Positions 12,401 through 20,252 of a DNA stretch of 36,623 bases are shown one piece after another. The notes beneath the pieces were generated by a model that saw nothing but the letters and a program-made list of their open reading frames with translations, made no database searches and was not told the origin of the DNA. Origin of the DNA: Tritrichomonas foetus (lineage: Eukaryota > Parabasalia > Tritrichomonadida > Tritrichomonadidae); assembly GCA_001839685.1 (NCBI GenBank), contig MLAK01001048.1, positions 1 through 36,623 of the forward strand. The letters run 5' to 3'. Positions within the stretch are counted from its first letter, which is position 1. Every line of letters starts with the position of its first letter. Position numbers and translations under genes: made by a program.

Positions 12401-15400
12401 ATCTGGTTGTATTCCTGTTATAGATATTCCCATTGTTTCCCTTGACTTTGAAAAGATTCTCTTATCTCAAGAAAAAACTTTGTATTTTGATATCACAAAT
12501 ATTGGAAATATTGCTGCATTCTGGAAAATCAAAGCACCAATTCCATCATTTTTCAAGTTCATACCCAAAGAAGGAATTCTCAATACTAAAAGCTCCGTAA
12601 CCGTATCAGTAACCTTTAAATCAACAAAGCCGTTGGTTTTCAAGAAAAATCTTACAGTCGATATAATGGATAAAGGAAAGCAAAAAATATTTAATAGCCA
12701 TCCTATCAATGTTATAGCTGAATCTTTTGATGTTAATTTTGAATTTATATTTCCAAAGCAAATGGAGCAGCTAATTTTTGGATCAATGATTGTTGGGGAA
12801 TCTAAAACTATTATGTGTCAAATGAAGAACAAAGGAAAATATCAGTCACACTTTTCATTTATTGTGAATAGAACTATTAAAAAGCTTTTCACAATTTCTC
12901 CAGAGTCTGGAATTTTACCTCCAGGAGAAAAATGTGTGAATGTTAACTTTACTTTCAAGAGTGATTCTAATTACCACTATGAAAATGCTAAAGGAATTAC
13001 ATTAAAAATGGACGATGGCTTAACAAAAACAAATATTACCAAAATTCCAATTCTATTTACTGCTGATTCGGTTTATTCATCATATATGCTCAATCCACCA
13101 AATATTTTAGACTTTGGAGATATGCCAATTGGAATTACTCGTTCAAAAGTAGTAATGCTCTCAAATAATGGACTGTTTCCATTTGATTTTGAAATAACAA
13201 AAAAGACGACAGAAAATATATCGAAAACTAAGAAAACCCCAAGAAAAAGATCGCCTGTTGCGAATCGAAGGAGGAAAGTTATTGCATTACAAGTTGGAAA
13301 CTTTGGATTTCCAGTTATATTTGGAACTGTTCAGCCAGGTACTTCATTTCCAATAGAAGTTGACTTTACATCACAAATACCATTAGAATATTCATCAGAA
13401 ATAATAATCAAAATTATGAATGATAAACCAAACCAAACTAGTGGAATAAATTATAGCCTCATTGCCAATTCATTTGTTCAGGGAATTATTACAAATGACT
13501 TTGAGAAGATATTTCCTAATCAGAGGTTAGTTTTAAGATATGAAGTTGCTCAAAATGAAATGACAGCATTTCTTGAAGATGAAAAGATGATGCACTTTTG
13601 TCCAACACTTATTAACAGTACTAACACTGTTCAAATGGCACTGGTTAATCCTTATCCTGTTGAGTGTATTGTAGACATTTCGATACTAAATAAAAAGGCT
13701 AAAGTTAGATCTAAGCCAAATTCAACAAAGAAAAAAGATGGCAAACTTCCATTTGAAATCAGTGAAAATGTTGTTACAATTCCACCAAGTAAAACAAAAA
13801 TTGTTGATTTGATGTTTAGTCCGAAACGAGCCATATCCTACACTAACCTAATTGAAGTTGCAGTTCGAGGAGGAACTAATCCAGCCACAAATTTAATGCG
13901 ATTCCTTGTTGAAGGAGTTGGTGCAACACCATCACTTGGAGTTGTTGGACCAGATGGAAATCCTATTGTTAAGAATCTGAATTACCCATTTGGTCGTACC
14001 TTAATTGGAACAAAGAAAACTAAATCTGTTGCAATTAAGAATTTTGGCTTAATACCTGTTTCTTTCACAATTACAACAAAAACATCCAATGAATTTTCGA
14101 TTGAAAAAGTTGATTTATCAGAAGAAATTGTCATACAACCAGGCAGATTATTTAATTTAGTAGCAGCATTTGCACCTGGTTCAAATTTCAATTCTTCTCT
14201 TTCTTCTAAAAAGTATACTTTTGAAGTAAAAATAAATGTAACAGATAATCCAAAAATGAATTTTGTTATCAATTTCTCCGGTGAAGGATTTAGAGAAGAA
14301 GTTATCTTTGAAGGTCTAACTAACGATGTTACTAATAGCAATAGTGATATGTTTTTTAGAAATAACGTTGTTGGACACACACAAAGTCTAACATTCCATA
14401 TGAGAAACCTATCACAAGAAAAAGACTTTAAATTTATTTGGACCGAAACAAATGAATTTAAATTTTCACCGTCAATTGGCCATCTTCATTGTGGGAAATC
14501 TAAGCCAATTATTGTATCTTTCACTACATCTCATCCATCAATTTATAACAGTATACAGCTTATTTGCACACTTATTCGAATTGAATTCATTGATAAAAAC
14601 AACTCACCTGATTGGGATGATTCAATGAAGACTGTTCGATTTTTACCTCCAGATCAAGTTCCTTCTGAACTACTAATTCAGCAACTATTTCCTGAACCGC
14701 CTTTGGATGAAATTCGCCGTACAAGTACTGCAAGAAGAAACACACTAAGAAAAAGTGGAAACACGACTTCACGACGTCGTTTAAGTTCAGCTCGAAGGAA
14801 AACTGCAATTCGTGCTGATGCAGAAGTCCAAGCCCTTCACCAGCAGCTTCAACAACAGAAAAATAGGCTTGATCCAGTACGAGTCGTTGAAAGGAAACCT
14901 GAACCATTATATAAAAACACTTTAGAACGACCTAGAGAAATACCTTTACTTGTATCTGGAATATCAGATATCATAAAATATCATTTATCTAAGACACAAA
15001 TCGCTTTCGATGCTACAATGATGTATGACACCAGATATGTTGAATTTGAAATGAAGAATACTTCATCTATCAAGTTCGAATATACTTGGGTTTTATCTAA
15101 ATGTGAATCTTTAAGAACCAGTTATGAAGAATTTCATAATCCGCCATTTAATATTATTCCTGCATCAGGGGTCATTGATGGAGGATGTACAACTGTATTT
15201 AGAGTAAACTTTACACCAGAAGAAGTTGATGATTTCACAGCTACTTTAAAGTGTGAAATCCCATTTTTGACAGATAAATCACCAGAAATTTTTGTTTCTG
15301 GATTCTCAAAAAGACCAATATGTCACATCAGTGCTCCTATTTCTGACTATCTCACTTCAGGAAGAAGGCATATTGATTATACATATCCATTACCACCAGA

Positions 15401-15704
15401 TGTTCGTGTAATTGAACTATATTCATCTGGTATTGGTATCAAACGACTTCGGCAATTTGAAATTATTAATACAACCAATATGCCTTATGAAGTCTTTTGG
15501 GAAGAAGATGAAGTATATAAAAATCCAGCACTGGTGTGTGAAATGCCACGAGCTTTTATATCAAGTGGGCAACATCATTCTGCCAAATTTTCATATCGTC
15601 CTGTTTCTGTTAAAACAGTTGAATCAGTTTGGTACTTTGTAATTCCAGAACACAACTTAAGAGTCCAAGTCCTACTTGTTGGTAGAATAATCCCAACACA
15701 ATGA
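6474..15704 (+). CDS. HYDIN: HYDIN-like central-pair protein with ASH repeats and adenylate-kinase-like P-loop
   Basis: A single uninterrupted 3076-residue frame. Most of it is tandem Ig-like ASH/MSP beta-sandwich repeats, seen as recurring patterns such as hxFGxhxxG, FxhxNxS and hxPxxGxhxPxxxxxhxhxFxP. At 1395-1403, GPMKSGKTT is a P-loop, followed by FIVDGLDFF near 1447-1455 and charged helices around 1525-1570. This matches the adenylate-kinase-like domain embedded in HYDIN, the axonemal central-pair (C2b) protein. Basic linkers occur near 2250 (PRKRSPVANRRRK) and 2745-2800 (Arg/Ser-rich, then Gln-rich), which may bind tubulin. Human HYDIN is about 5100 residues, so this form is much shorter. 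The N-terminus begins with a conserved-looking block (FPPTFITT... YEWRKYETEEEEE), supporting the ATG. The stop is TGA. Confidence 0.92.
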   Translation: MIQRKIVPSPAIFPPTFITTISRLTVTIHNDSSQMLKYEWRKYETEEEEERVLSKIDVLNSDQRSKYYSLLLYNSENFRFEKQSAIIWPKRTEQIIVNFTPQSSQIYEEIAYLYDIENKTRIPYKLSGTGLPPNAEFSVSQINVAHVALDKLFEYKIQLINKGQSPLDFELVEREVKLLSFNFSPKTGHLNVGQSIDILISFGSAHIGQFTETFEFKTYYNGIPGNSPTLTFYGRVLGPSFSLSDSKIDFGVVSYGFLYSKEFEIKNVSSIPFDYYLVLKHDPTFDSREFSLFPDTGIINEYSKQSIRVEFIPISIQKYDILLEIHSEKCDDILDTIRIVAECICPEITIVNPLICLDEVFIGHQYTSFLTLKNDTDYPAKFEFIEATDQSILDADLIASKMSGVLNGHCLTEVTFRFKPLQLGHIALERFIKIFGSNDPPLQYTIKALSVGPSISFSTEKVNFGKIGVLSESIQRFQIYNNSLIYAPFKCVIESASGVFSIDPEADIIPPNDNYSISVKAFLDDTLTFNGKISLFFENLLPIYLDVTAKGTGTAIVPNIDMSIINLGYLFIDQKYTTQFAFENKGRRQQEIKFAQQKPRFEGMNVKDPVFTFEVTPNDKVIKPHESQTFTISVLCKSTGDFNITLPTHNTIGKKRLDLFKTLVKGTFIKPVVTFDDDLLVFNYYHDLKEEEKRTGHIISNKPIFPSPDLLRTIVNHNGITNRSELPLSIYAHTEFPFSISKTSFDLDVGESTTFDVIFDPSFKKSFSSETITKQITFGFKNNPTKFYLNVCANLFFPNLKFSHTSIDFGSLLKHTEDSRSIQITNISEFDVDFFWELTYEEDVAKIFDVYPIRGRINRNKTEEASFTFFAIGQAEVTGTAVCHIIGGPEYTINLRGSSSDISFKIEPGIIDFGHKNYTEPMTSSLILRNTSKIPFNFSVLIPKGNGFSEFTVQPMSGQIQNGNFLTINIRIVAGVPKEFKEKFFFKIGHFDDAEVDIFVNATYPQLQTQMPRSQDDPNLSSLHRFYPRVPPETAGPDMLSRIEKELMIERLTLIEKQKKQHIPLYGSLKSIYFASCFTVDFGTITMGEVRKQEFSLKSISLCNFSCDIGTRSLLGTGIKIEPCSFTDIEPNQEIKIAFVYDSTKGKKASGEIVKSVILSFSNELAYQITVRAFVKIPQLTFSATHFDFEQTLVGQFRTKTVQITNTHKIPLDFNFGSAITSNLLQRNIDKRIGAVFQATPSSGVLPPSSFLNVDITFSPSTEQDFVMQFNIHVKYNEQPVIFGLKGSSRLMKLKFDPPELTFPPIQPFGEPSYAEFEIVNPTNYDIEAYLPQFDFENVCEKIRYKYNEIHANDLLKTKPENIVNLSGTIQNIQVEEPFYPKQVTKFSFCIIVHGPMKSGKTTVSRLLSESLERIPVISLKAIWKNDQDDDFYIKKFSDVISGPDCLKGFIVDGLDFFEEPPETDQFIIHSSKAKGVIDEVTKNPFTVLQKNHQTAAERALSLVLSSLNGHYVFMIALNCTTLAIAQHEIVAEEEMRNALEQQSKLEIEEIINMTQEEYDNLTPEMQFDCDRKRREYRHNLIRDEVSCDFHFDTNSSSLTSSSLRSSVHSRKTIREGEMKTPLKNRAPRKYNNRRFLNINDPASVSVAVFKLTLGSISEQIKDPEKPFQMFDVSSYISEDTTVLANLNVLLVDMSLPLSELKTAVIENLPSVEDLKAIAQANFVPPQKLVIPEKTECDPLDLPTIFTVVNDVPPGEFPQFFLEISSPGKSKKRPTKKIVDESLSKGMDAMKYTKRWILGPKEREKIRVKFSVNYTGKYHDSLKFQILNCRNDVFEMKLHGVCGYPDIDRTLKSLFNNIAPKITPKIENAFITDIHSYYFGTQLVVKDRTTKSAPSAYHALLNISNTSPYPAEIFAYLDESGLKCGWNVETPNLQIPPNGSTRLSVGFNPTTTEEYSNNLHITVKDNPDPITINMLGSGCIPVIDIPIVSLDFEKILLSQEKTLYFDITNIGNIAAFWKIKAPIPSFFKFIPKEGILNTKSSVTVSVTFKSTKPLVFKKNLTVDIMDKGKQKIFNSHPINVIAESFDVNFEFIFPKQMEQLIFGSMIVGESKTIMCQMKNKGKYQSHFSFIVNRTIKKLFTISPESGILPPGEKCVNVNFTFKSDSNYHYENAKGITLKMDDGLTKTNITKIPILFTADSVYSSYMLNPPNILDFGDMPIGITRSKVVMLSNNGLFPFDFEITKKTTENISKTKKTPRKRSPVANRRRKVIALQVGNFGFPVIFGTVQPGTSFPIEVDFTSQIPLEYSSEIIIKIMNDKPNQTSGINYSLIANSFVQGIITNDFEKIFPNQRLVLRYEVAQNEMTAFLEDEKMMHFCPTLINSTNTVQMALVNPYPVECIVDISILNKKAKVRSKPNSTKKKDGKLPFEISENVVTIPPSKTKIVDLMFSPKRAISYTNLIEVAVRGGTNPATNLMRFLVEGVGATPSLGVVGPDGNPIVKNLNYPFGRTLIGTKKTKSVAIKNFGLIPVSFTITTKTSNEFSIEKVDLSEEIVIQPGRLFNLVAAFAPGSNFNSSLSSKKYTFEVKINVTDNPKMNFVINFSGEGFREEVIFEGLTNDVTNSNSDMFFRNNVVGHTQSLTFHMRNLSQEKDFKFIWTETNEFKFSPSIGHLHCGKSKPIIVSFTTSHPSIYNSIQLICTLIRIEFIDKNNSPDWDDSMKTVRFLPPDQVPSELLIQQLFPEPPLDEIRRTSTARRNTLRKSGNTTSRRRLSSARRKTAIRADAEVQALHQQLQQQKNRLDPVRVVERKPEPLYKNTLERPREIPLLVSGISDIIKYHLSKTQIAFDATMMYDTRYVEFEMKNTSSIKFEYTWVLSKCESLRTSYEEFHNPPFNIIPASGVIDGGCTTVFRVNFTPEEVDDFTATLKCEIPFLTDKSPEIFVSGFSKRPICHISAPISDYLTSGRRHIDYTYPLPPDVRVIELYSSGIGIKRLRQFEIINTTNMPYEVFWEEDEVYKNPALVCEMPRAFISSGQHHSAKFSYRPVSVKTVESVWYFVIPEHNLRVQVLLVGRIIPTQ

Positions 15705-15935
15705 AGAAATCATATAATTTCTTTTATTCATTTTATAGAAATGAAAATGCGATATCATTTTTTGATATTCATATATTAAATTGTTTGTTAATTTTGATAA
15801 TTGTATGATTTATTTTTTTTAATGGTTGAAAAGACTGTATTGATATGCGTAATACTTATATAAATCAATAAAGTATTTGCTATCATAAAACACTTTGAAA
15901 TAATAACTATTTTATCTTACAAAAAACATTTATAA
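15705..15935. other. AT-rich 3' gap between convergent genes
   Basis: Very AT-rich sequence after the HYDIN stop, with no gene visible. It leads into the 17-bp tandem repeat; the 77 bp after the repeat (16081-16157) are equally featureless. Confidence 0.6.
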
Positions 15936-16080
15936 GATTTCATATATCTGTTGATTTCATATATCTGTTGATTTCATATTTCTGTTGATTTTATATATCT
16001 GTTGATTTCATATTCCTGTTGATTTTATATATCTGTTGATTTCATATTCCTGTTGATTTTATATTTCTGTTGATTTTATA
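15936..16080. repeat. 17-bp tandem repeat, eight full copies
   Basis: Eight head-to-tail copies of a 17-bp unit, consensus GATTTYATATWYCTGTT, start at 15936, 15953, 15970, 15987, 16004, 16021, 16038 and 16055, with a 9-bp partial copy at 16072-16080. Copies 4 to 7 alternate TTATATATC and TCATATTCC variants, giving a 34-bp higher-order period. The array lies in the 3'-3' gap between HYDIN (plus) and the tail-anchored gene (minus). Confidence 0.95.
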
Positions 16081-16157
16081 AATGTGTTTCATTTTTACAA
16101 AATATTGATGAATCAAAGTGAAATAAAATATATTTTTAATAATGATCAAACGCCTGT

Positions 16158-16448
16158 TCAAATTTGATTTGAAAAGTATCCTTTCAAATAAAGCACGAGA
16201 ATGATTATTCCAAATGATGCAATAATAGTATTAACGAACATCAATTTCACTCCGATGTTTTTTGGGCGATTTAGAAGCTCATTTTTCATGCCAATAAGAT
16301 CTTCGATATTTTGTTTGACAATCTCTTCATCTTCTGCAATTCTTGCTTCACTTTTGAGTTCGTCAACCTTTTGATTGGCTTCTTCTTGTCCTTCAAAGAT
16401 TCGCTGAACTTCCTCCTTTGGAGGGATTTCAACACTACTTTTTCGCAT
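16158..16448 (-). CDS. Small coiled-coil, C-terminal tail-anchored membrane protein
   Basis: A 96-residue protein with an ATG start. Residues 10-60 are highly charged and predicted helical/coiled-coil (EEVQRIFEGQEEANQKVDEL...). Residues 67-88 form one hydrophobic segment (LMFVNTIIASFGIIILVLYL), leaving a short KGYFSNQI tail. This topology (cytosolic coiled coil, single C-terminal anchor, no signal peptide) is typical of tail-anchored proteins of ER, Golgi or organelle outer membranes, including small SNAREs. No convincing SNARE zero layer was found, so the class is left open. Its 3' end faces the tandem repeat. Confidence 0.7.
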   Translation of the reverse strand: MRKSSVEIPPKEEVQRIFEGQEEANQKVDELKSEARIAEDEEIVKQNIEDLIGMKNELLNRPKNIGVKLMFVNTIIASFGIIILVLYLKGYFSNQI

Positions 16449-17184
16449 TTTTAAATCAAATGTCAGTAATTTTCGATATGTAACTTTTCAATATATAATT
16501 GGTCAGCGAAATTATTTGTCGAGTTGATCATCAAGAATCCAAAAGATAAGATTACCAAGTCAGTAGTTAAGAATAACTTAAATCAAGCGTAAGAAATATG
16601 GGCTTCTTATTGGTGATAAATACTCCATCCATAAACCGATTTGAGTGGTTACCAAAAATGCGCATAAATGACACAATCTCGATGTATACAGATCTACTAT
16701 ACTTTTTGAATATTAAATGTGAGTGAATATGCCTATATCGAATTTTGGTTCAGAAATATAATGGAAATATGACATCGTATTGAAAATAGTTTTATACATT
16801 GAAAGTATTGAATTATGTCCAAATATTTGACAGCTAATGCAATTCTTATTGAAATATTTTAAATCTGGGGTAAAAAAATCAAAATGTGGTTATTTTATAT
16901 GAAATAATATTCAAAATTAAATGGAAATTTTGTGAGTAAGAAATATTGAATAATAAATGTCATACAATATTCTATAAATGATCTTTTCTCAGAAATAAAT
17001 TGAATATGATTTACACAATTTTTATAGAAATTAAATCCTCAAAAAAAAGATGATATCTTTGCCAAAATAATTAAAAATCATATAATATATTACGTATATT
17101 TATATATTAATCATAAATATATATAAAATACATTATTGAAAAATAAATCCGTCCAAAAAAATATTAATGGAATTCGATAAACAA
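16449..17184. other. Gene-poor AT-rich interval
   Basis: About 735 bp with no supported gene. An ATG frame at 16598-16726 (42 codons) is open but has no recognisable features. A near-match to the recurrent motif (TACTTTTTGA) occurs around 16700-16709. The part 17050-17150 is almost pure A/T. Confidence 0.5.
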
Positions 17185-17664
17185 TTAAATTACAACAATT
17201 GTTCCGTTGATGAATGAAATAGATGGCATCATTCCCTTCCCGATAATCCCAAAATCTTTTGGAACATAGTCTGGAGGAATTGTCTTGAGATAATCAGTGA
17301 CAGGTGTAAACCTTTCAATATTAAATGATTTTGGAAGTATGTCTAATATGTGTGAAGTGTTTGATGTGTCTGGGGAGTCGTTTTCATGACTTGTGGTCAT
17401 ATATGAATTTGGTGGCGAATATGCGCGCGATGAATTGCATGTTGTTGCAACAGGTTTAGGAGGCTTCATTTTCTTGTTTTTGTGAATATTTGGCTTCAAA
17501 TTCTGATTTTGTTGATTTTGGAAGGGAAAATTCGGATGATGATATTGAATGGGATTTTGGGGCAACTGTTGATGATTATTGGCTGGCCAAATCATGAAAG
17601 GTTGTCCGCATAGAGTCGGAATGAGGAGACGTGCTTTCCGGTCTTTTCGTTTGGGGTTGCTCAT
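17185..17664 (-). CDS. Hypothetical protein, basic N-terminus and Asn/Gln/Pro-rich middle
   Basis: A 159-residue frame with an ATG start. The start is basic (MSNPKRKDRKARLL), the middle is rich in N, Q, P and H (about residues 28-75) with a basic patch HKNKKMKPPKP, and a Ser/Thr/Asp stretch follows. The C-terminal 50 residues look more ordered (SFNIERFTPVTDYLKTIPPD). I do not recognise a family. Coding is supported by base composition: this stretch is more G/C-rich than its flanks and biased in amino-acid use, unlike the chance frames nearby. The ATG comes directly after a TTCCTC segment within TCAATG. A regulatory or disordered adaptor role is possible but unproven. Confidence 0.65.
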   Translation of the reverse strand: MSNPKRKDRKARLLIPTLCGQPFMIWPANNHQQLPQNPIQYHHPNFPFQNQQNQNLKPNIHKNKKMKPPKPVATTCNSSRAYSPPNSYMTTSHENDSPDTSNTSHILDILPKSFNIERFTPVTDYLKTIPPDYVPKDFGIIGKGMMPSISFINGTIVVI

Positions 17665-18557
17665 TGAGGAATTTGTTTTTTGCTTTTTTCCAAATTAATT
17701 GAAGATGCAGTGAAATATTGAATTATTTGTGGGATGAGATGGCATTTCAAAAATATGAAAGAAAATCAATTGGATGAATTGAAAAATGTTCATTTCGAAT
17801 TTTTTCTGATCAACCGCAGGAAATCAGTCCTCAAAATTTTTCAAATGATTAATTTTTTGTTGATTATGTTAAGGTGTGACTTAATATTTCTATTTGATTG
17901 TATTATGTTTACGAAGTCTTACCAAAAAGTAGTTAGTTTTTTCATACAAGAAACAAAATTTTCCTCTGAAAATTCTATACACATTTTGCATAATTCTATT
18001 GAAATTCGCATCAAAATTCAGAAAAAAGAAAATCTTTTTGGCCGAAATGAAAGAAAAAATTTAATCACATTTGTAACAAATGATTTGATATATCAATCCA
18101 ACCACATACTACTGAAAAAGTTAACCATTTGCATACAAATTTGTGTTTTCTTTCGGGATCATTGACGAAGATCATATCGAAATGGACCAATTATCTATGA
18201 ATGGCCAACCATATACATATTATGAATTCCAAAATCTATTATAAAATGAGAAAAAGACTAATGATGTTTGGTGTTCTTGTGATTAGATGATAAAATGTCC
18301 TGATTTTATGTATAACATTTACACATTGAATAAATGTGGTGGTTGATGATCTTTCTCAATGTTTGAAAAAATTGTATTTTTTTGGCAATTACGCAAAAAA
18401 GTGATAAATATTGTTGTATATTGGTACAACCAAGATTTATAGAAACTGATTATAGATTTTGCCAATGTAAATATTTATATCTAGGAAATTTATAGCTTTT
18501 TGAATATGCAATTTTTCCAATTCTTAGAAAATTTTCATTCAAAAATAAACTCTAAAA
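17665..18557. other. Interval with a doubtful 143-codon frame (17734-18165)
   Basis: An ATG frame on the plus strand spans 17734-18165, but its composition (Phe, Ile, Lys, Leu) is what AT-rich non-coding DNA yields. In another frame, near 17790-17870, fragments reading FSDQPQEISPQNFSND and DYVKV, separated by stops, recall the BTB-like proteins that are plentiful in trichomonads. The stretch may therefore be a relic of such a gene. Neither reading is strong. From 18166 to 18557 I see nothing. Confidence 0.25.
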
Positions 18558-19778
18558 ATGTCAATGTTTCAAGCAACAAGTTCTGTTGATGCGTATAAAA
18601 TTATAAAAAAGCTTGTAGAAACGTATCCAGAATATGTTTATGATTTAGAATTATACGAAATTGATCGGGAAATGTCACCTTTCTCTGATAAGATACATAA
18701 CCCTTTTTGAAGTAAGTTTTGAACACATCGCTCCCATGTAAAAAGTGTTATCCAATGATATATACAAAAGAAAAAACACTAGAGTTACATTGAAACTTAT
18801 GAAAATGGAAAAAATTACTGCAATAAGGGCTATCTATCCAATCCGAGAAATTCAACCTATGACATTTCTAAAGAAGAACCCGTTTAACTTAAGCTCATAG
18901 GATTTTGTGTAGATCAAGAAGTAATATTAGTTACTGAATATATGTGTCATGGATGAACGATCTTTACCAATCATATCCCACTTTTTATCAATTTGCCGAT
19001 TTACTGACACAAACAAGAAAAGGAAAAAGCAAGACCTTCAAAAGTTCAAAAAAAATATTGTTGCCGACAATATTATAAAAAAATGAAAAAATGAAGAAAC
19101 CCATTAAAAGGAAAATGGTCAAGTGAATCGTGATAAATCGTAATTGAAAGTGATGTAAGAAGGACACCATGTGTTGGAGCATTACAATTAATGGCCCTTT
19201 AAGTATATTTTCAAAGAAATATGATGAGAAGAGTGATGTTTTCTCATATAGTGGAACTTTATACCAAATTATTCATTATATAATACCCTTTGGGAACAAA
19301 CAAAAGCCTGTGATTATTGAAAAAATGAAAAATAATAAGTAAAAACATTTGAAACTTCTTGAAGATGTTGCACATCGAATATATAATAGAATTAATCAAA
19401 AAATGTTGAAGTAGATATGTGATGCAAAGGCCATCATTTAAAGAAGCTTTAACACTCATAAGAAGTGGAACTGTTTCTTTTTATTAAATTGATCTAAGTA
19501 TTGATGAAATGTATGCGAACGAAATCGAAAAGAAAAAAGTTAATATCAAGATTCCTTCAAATAGTCATGTAAATATCAATCAAGTGAATAGTGAGCGTCA
19601 ACAGAAAATTGATGAGCTAATCAAAGTTGTAATTAATTTTTAGTCACTGATTCATAGCTCATCGCTTTAATAAACCCATGATTAACTCCTGATTTTAATT
19701 CATATGGATGTAGAAAATAAATTATGTCGTATTCGACAATGGATAACTGAATATAACAAAGAAAATGAGGAAGTATAG
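18558..19778 (+). pseudogene. Decayed protein kinase (TKL-like) with many stops and frameshifts
   Basis: No long frame survives, but kinase landmarks appear in the right order across three frames. An intact start is at 18558 (MSMFQATSSVDAYKIIKKLV, stop at 18708). The N-lobe is at 18757-18900: IYKRKNTRVTLKLMK, with the ATP-site lysine at 18793-18795, then IREIQ. The hinge is at 18897-18956: IGFCVDQEVILVTEYMCHG, then TGA. A relic of GTLQWMAPE, read as GALQLMAL, is at 19164-19199. The C-lobe block KYDEKSDVFSYSGTLYQII lies in 19205-19342. Near 19425-19460, RPSFKEALTLI. A coiled-coil tail follows (19503-19643; 19704-19778). The HRD/DFG region is not recognisable. The KSDVFSY and RPSFKE motifs point to a tyrosine-kinase-like family member, which trichomonads have in large numbers. 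It lies upstream of an intact kinase of a different subtype. Confidence 0.85.
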
Positions 19779-20252
19779 TATCACATCAAATTTTTGTTAT
19801 TTCTCCAAAAATTCAAGAACATAAATCTATGAATCAAATTTCATTCTGAATGCATTGAGTACATTCATTTTTATTTGACAGATCTTACTATTTGATAGCA
19901 TAATTAATTTACATCGGCTATCATTAATGTTCCGTGTAACGACTAGAAAATATATGCATAAAAATATACAATGATTTAAAATCTTTTAAAACAATATATT
20001 GATAAATTCATCAAGATCTTCAAAAAGATGAATATCAATAATATTTCATGATAAAATACACTCGGTTGAGACTCTCAAATATCCAAAAGTCTTTATAACT
20101 TTTTGTGATAGATATTATATCGGTAACTTTTTCAAGTTTCTTAAGAAAAAAACAATCTTTTTCAAATACTCCTAAAATAAAGTCACATAAAAAGTTTATT
20201 TATATTCAAAAAAATCTTAAATTGAATGTGAAATCGTTTTTTCCCGAAAAAA
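19779..20252 (+). promoter_or_regulatory. Upstream region of the CAMKK-like kinase gene
   Basis: No gene is visible. AACTTTTTGT (20097-20106) and AACTTTTTCA (20125-20134) are one-mismatch forms of the recurrent AACTTTTTGA motif. The run TTTTTTCCCGAAAAAA occupies 20237-20252, directly before the ATG; similar elements precede the genes at 25659 and 29308. Confidence 0.4.

Noticed and set aside
8621..14907. Several 60-132 codon antisense frames within the HYDIN gene
   Set aside because: Shadows of a strongly supported coding frame; no independent evidence.
15936..16080. CRISPR array
   Set aside because: Head-to-tail copies without spacers in a eukaryotic-type genome.
16158..16448. SNARE identity for the tail-anchored protein
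   Set aside because: Topology fits, but no heptad register with a central Gln or Arg layer could be assigned.
16598..16726. 42-codon ATG frame
   Set aside because: Too short and featureless to separate from chance.
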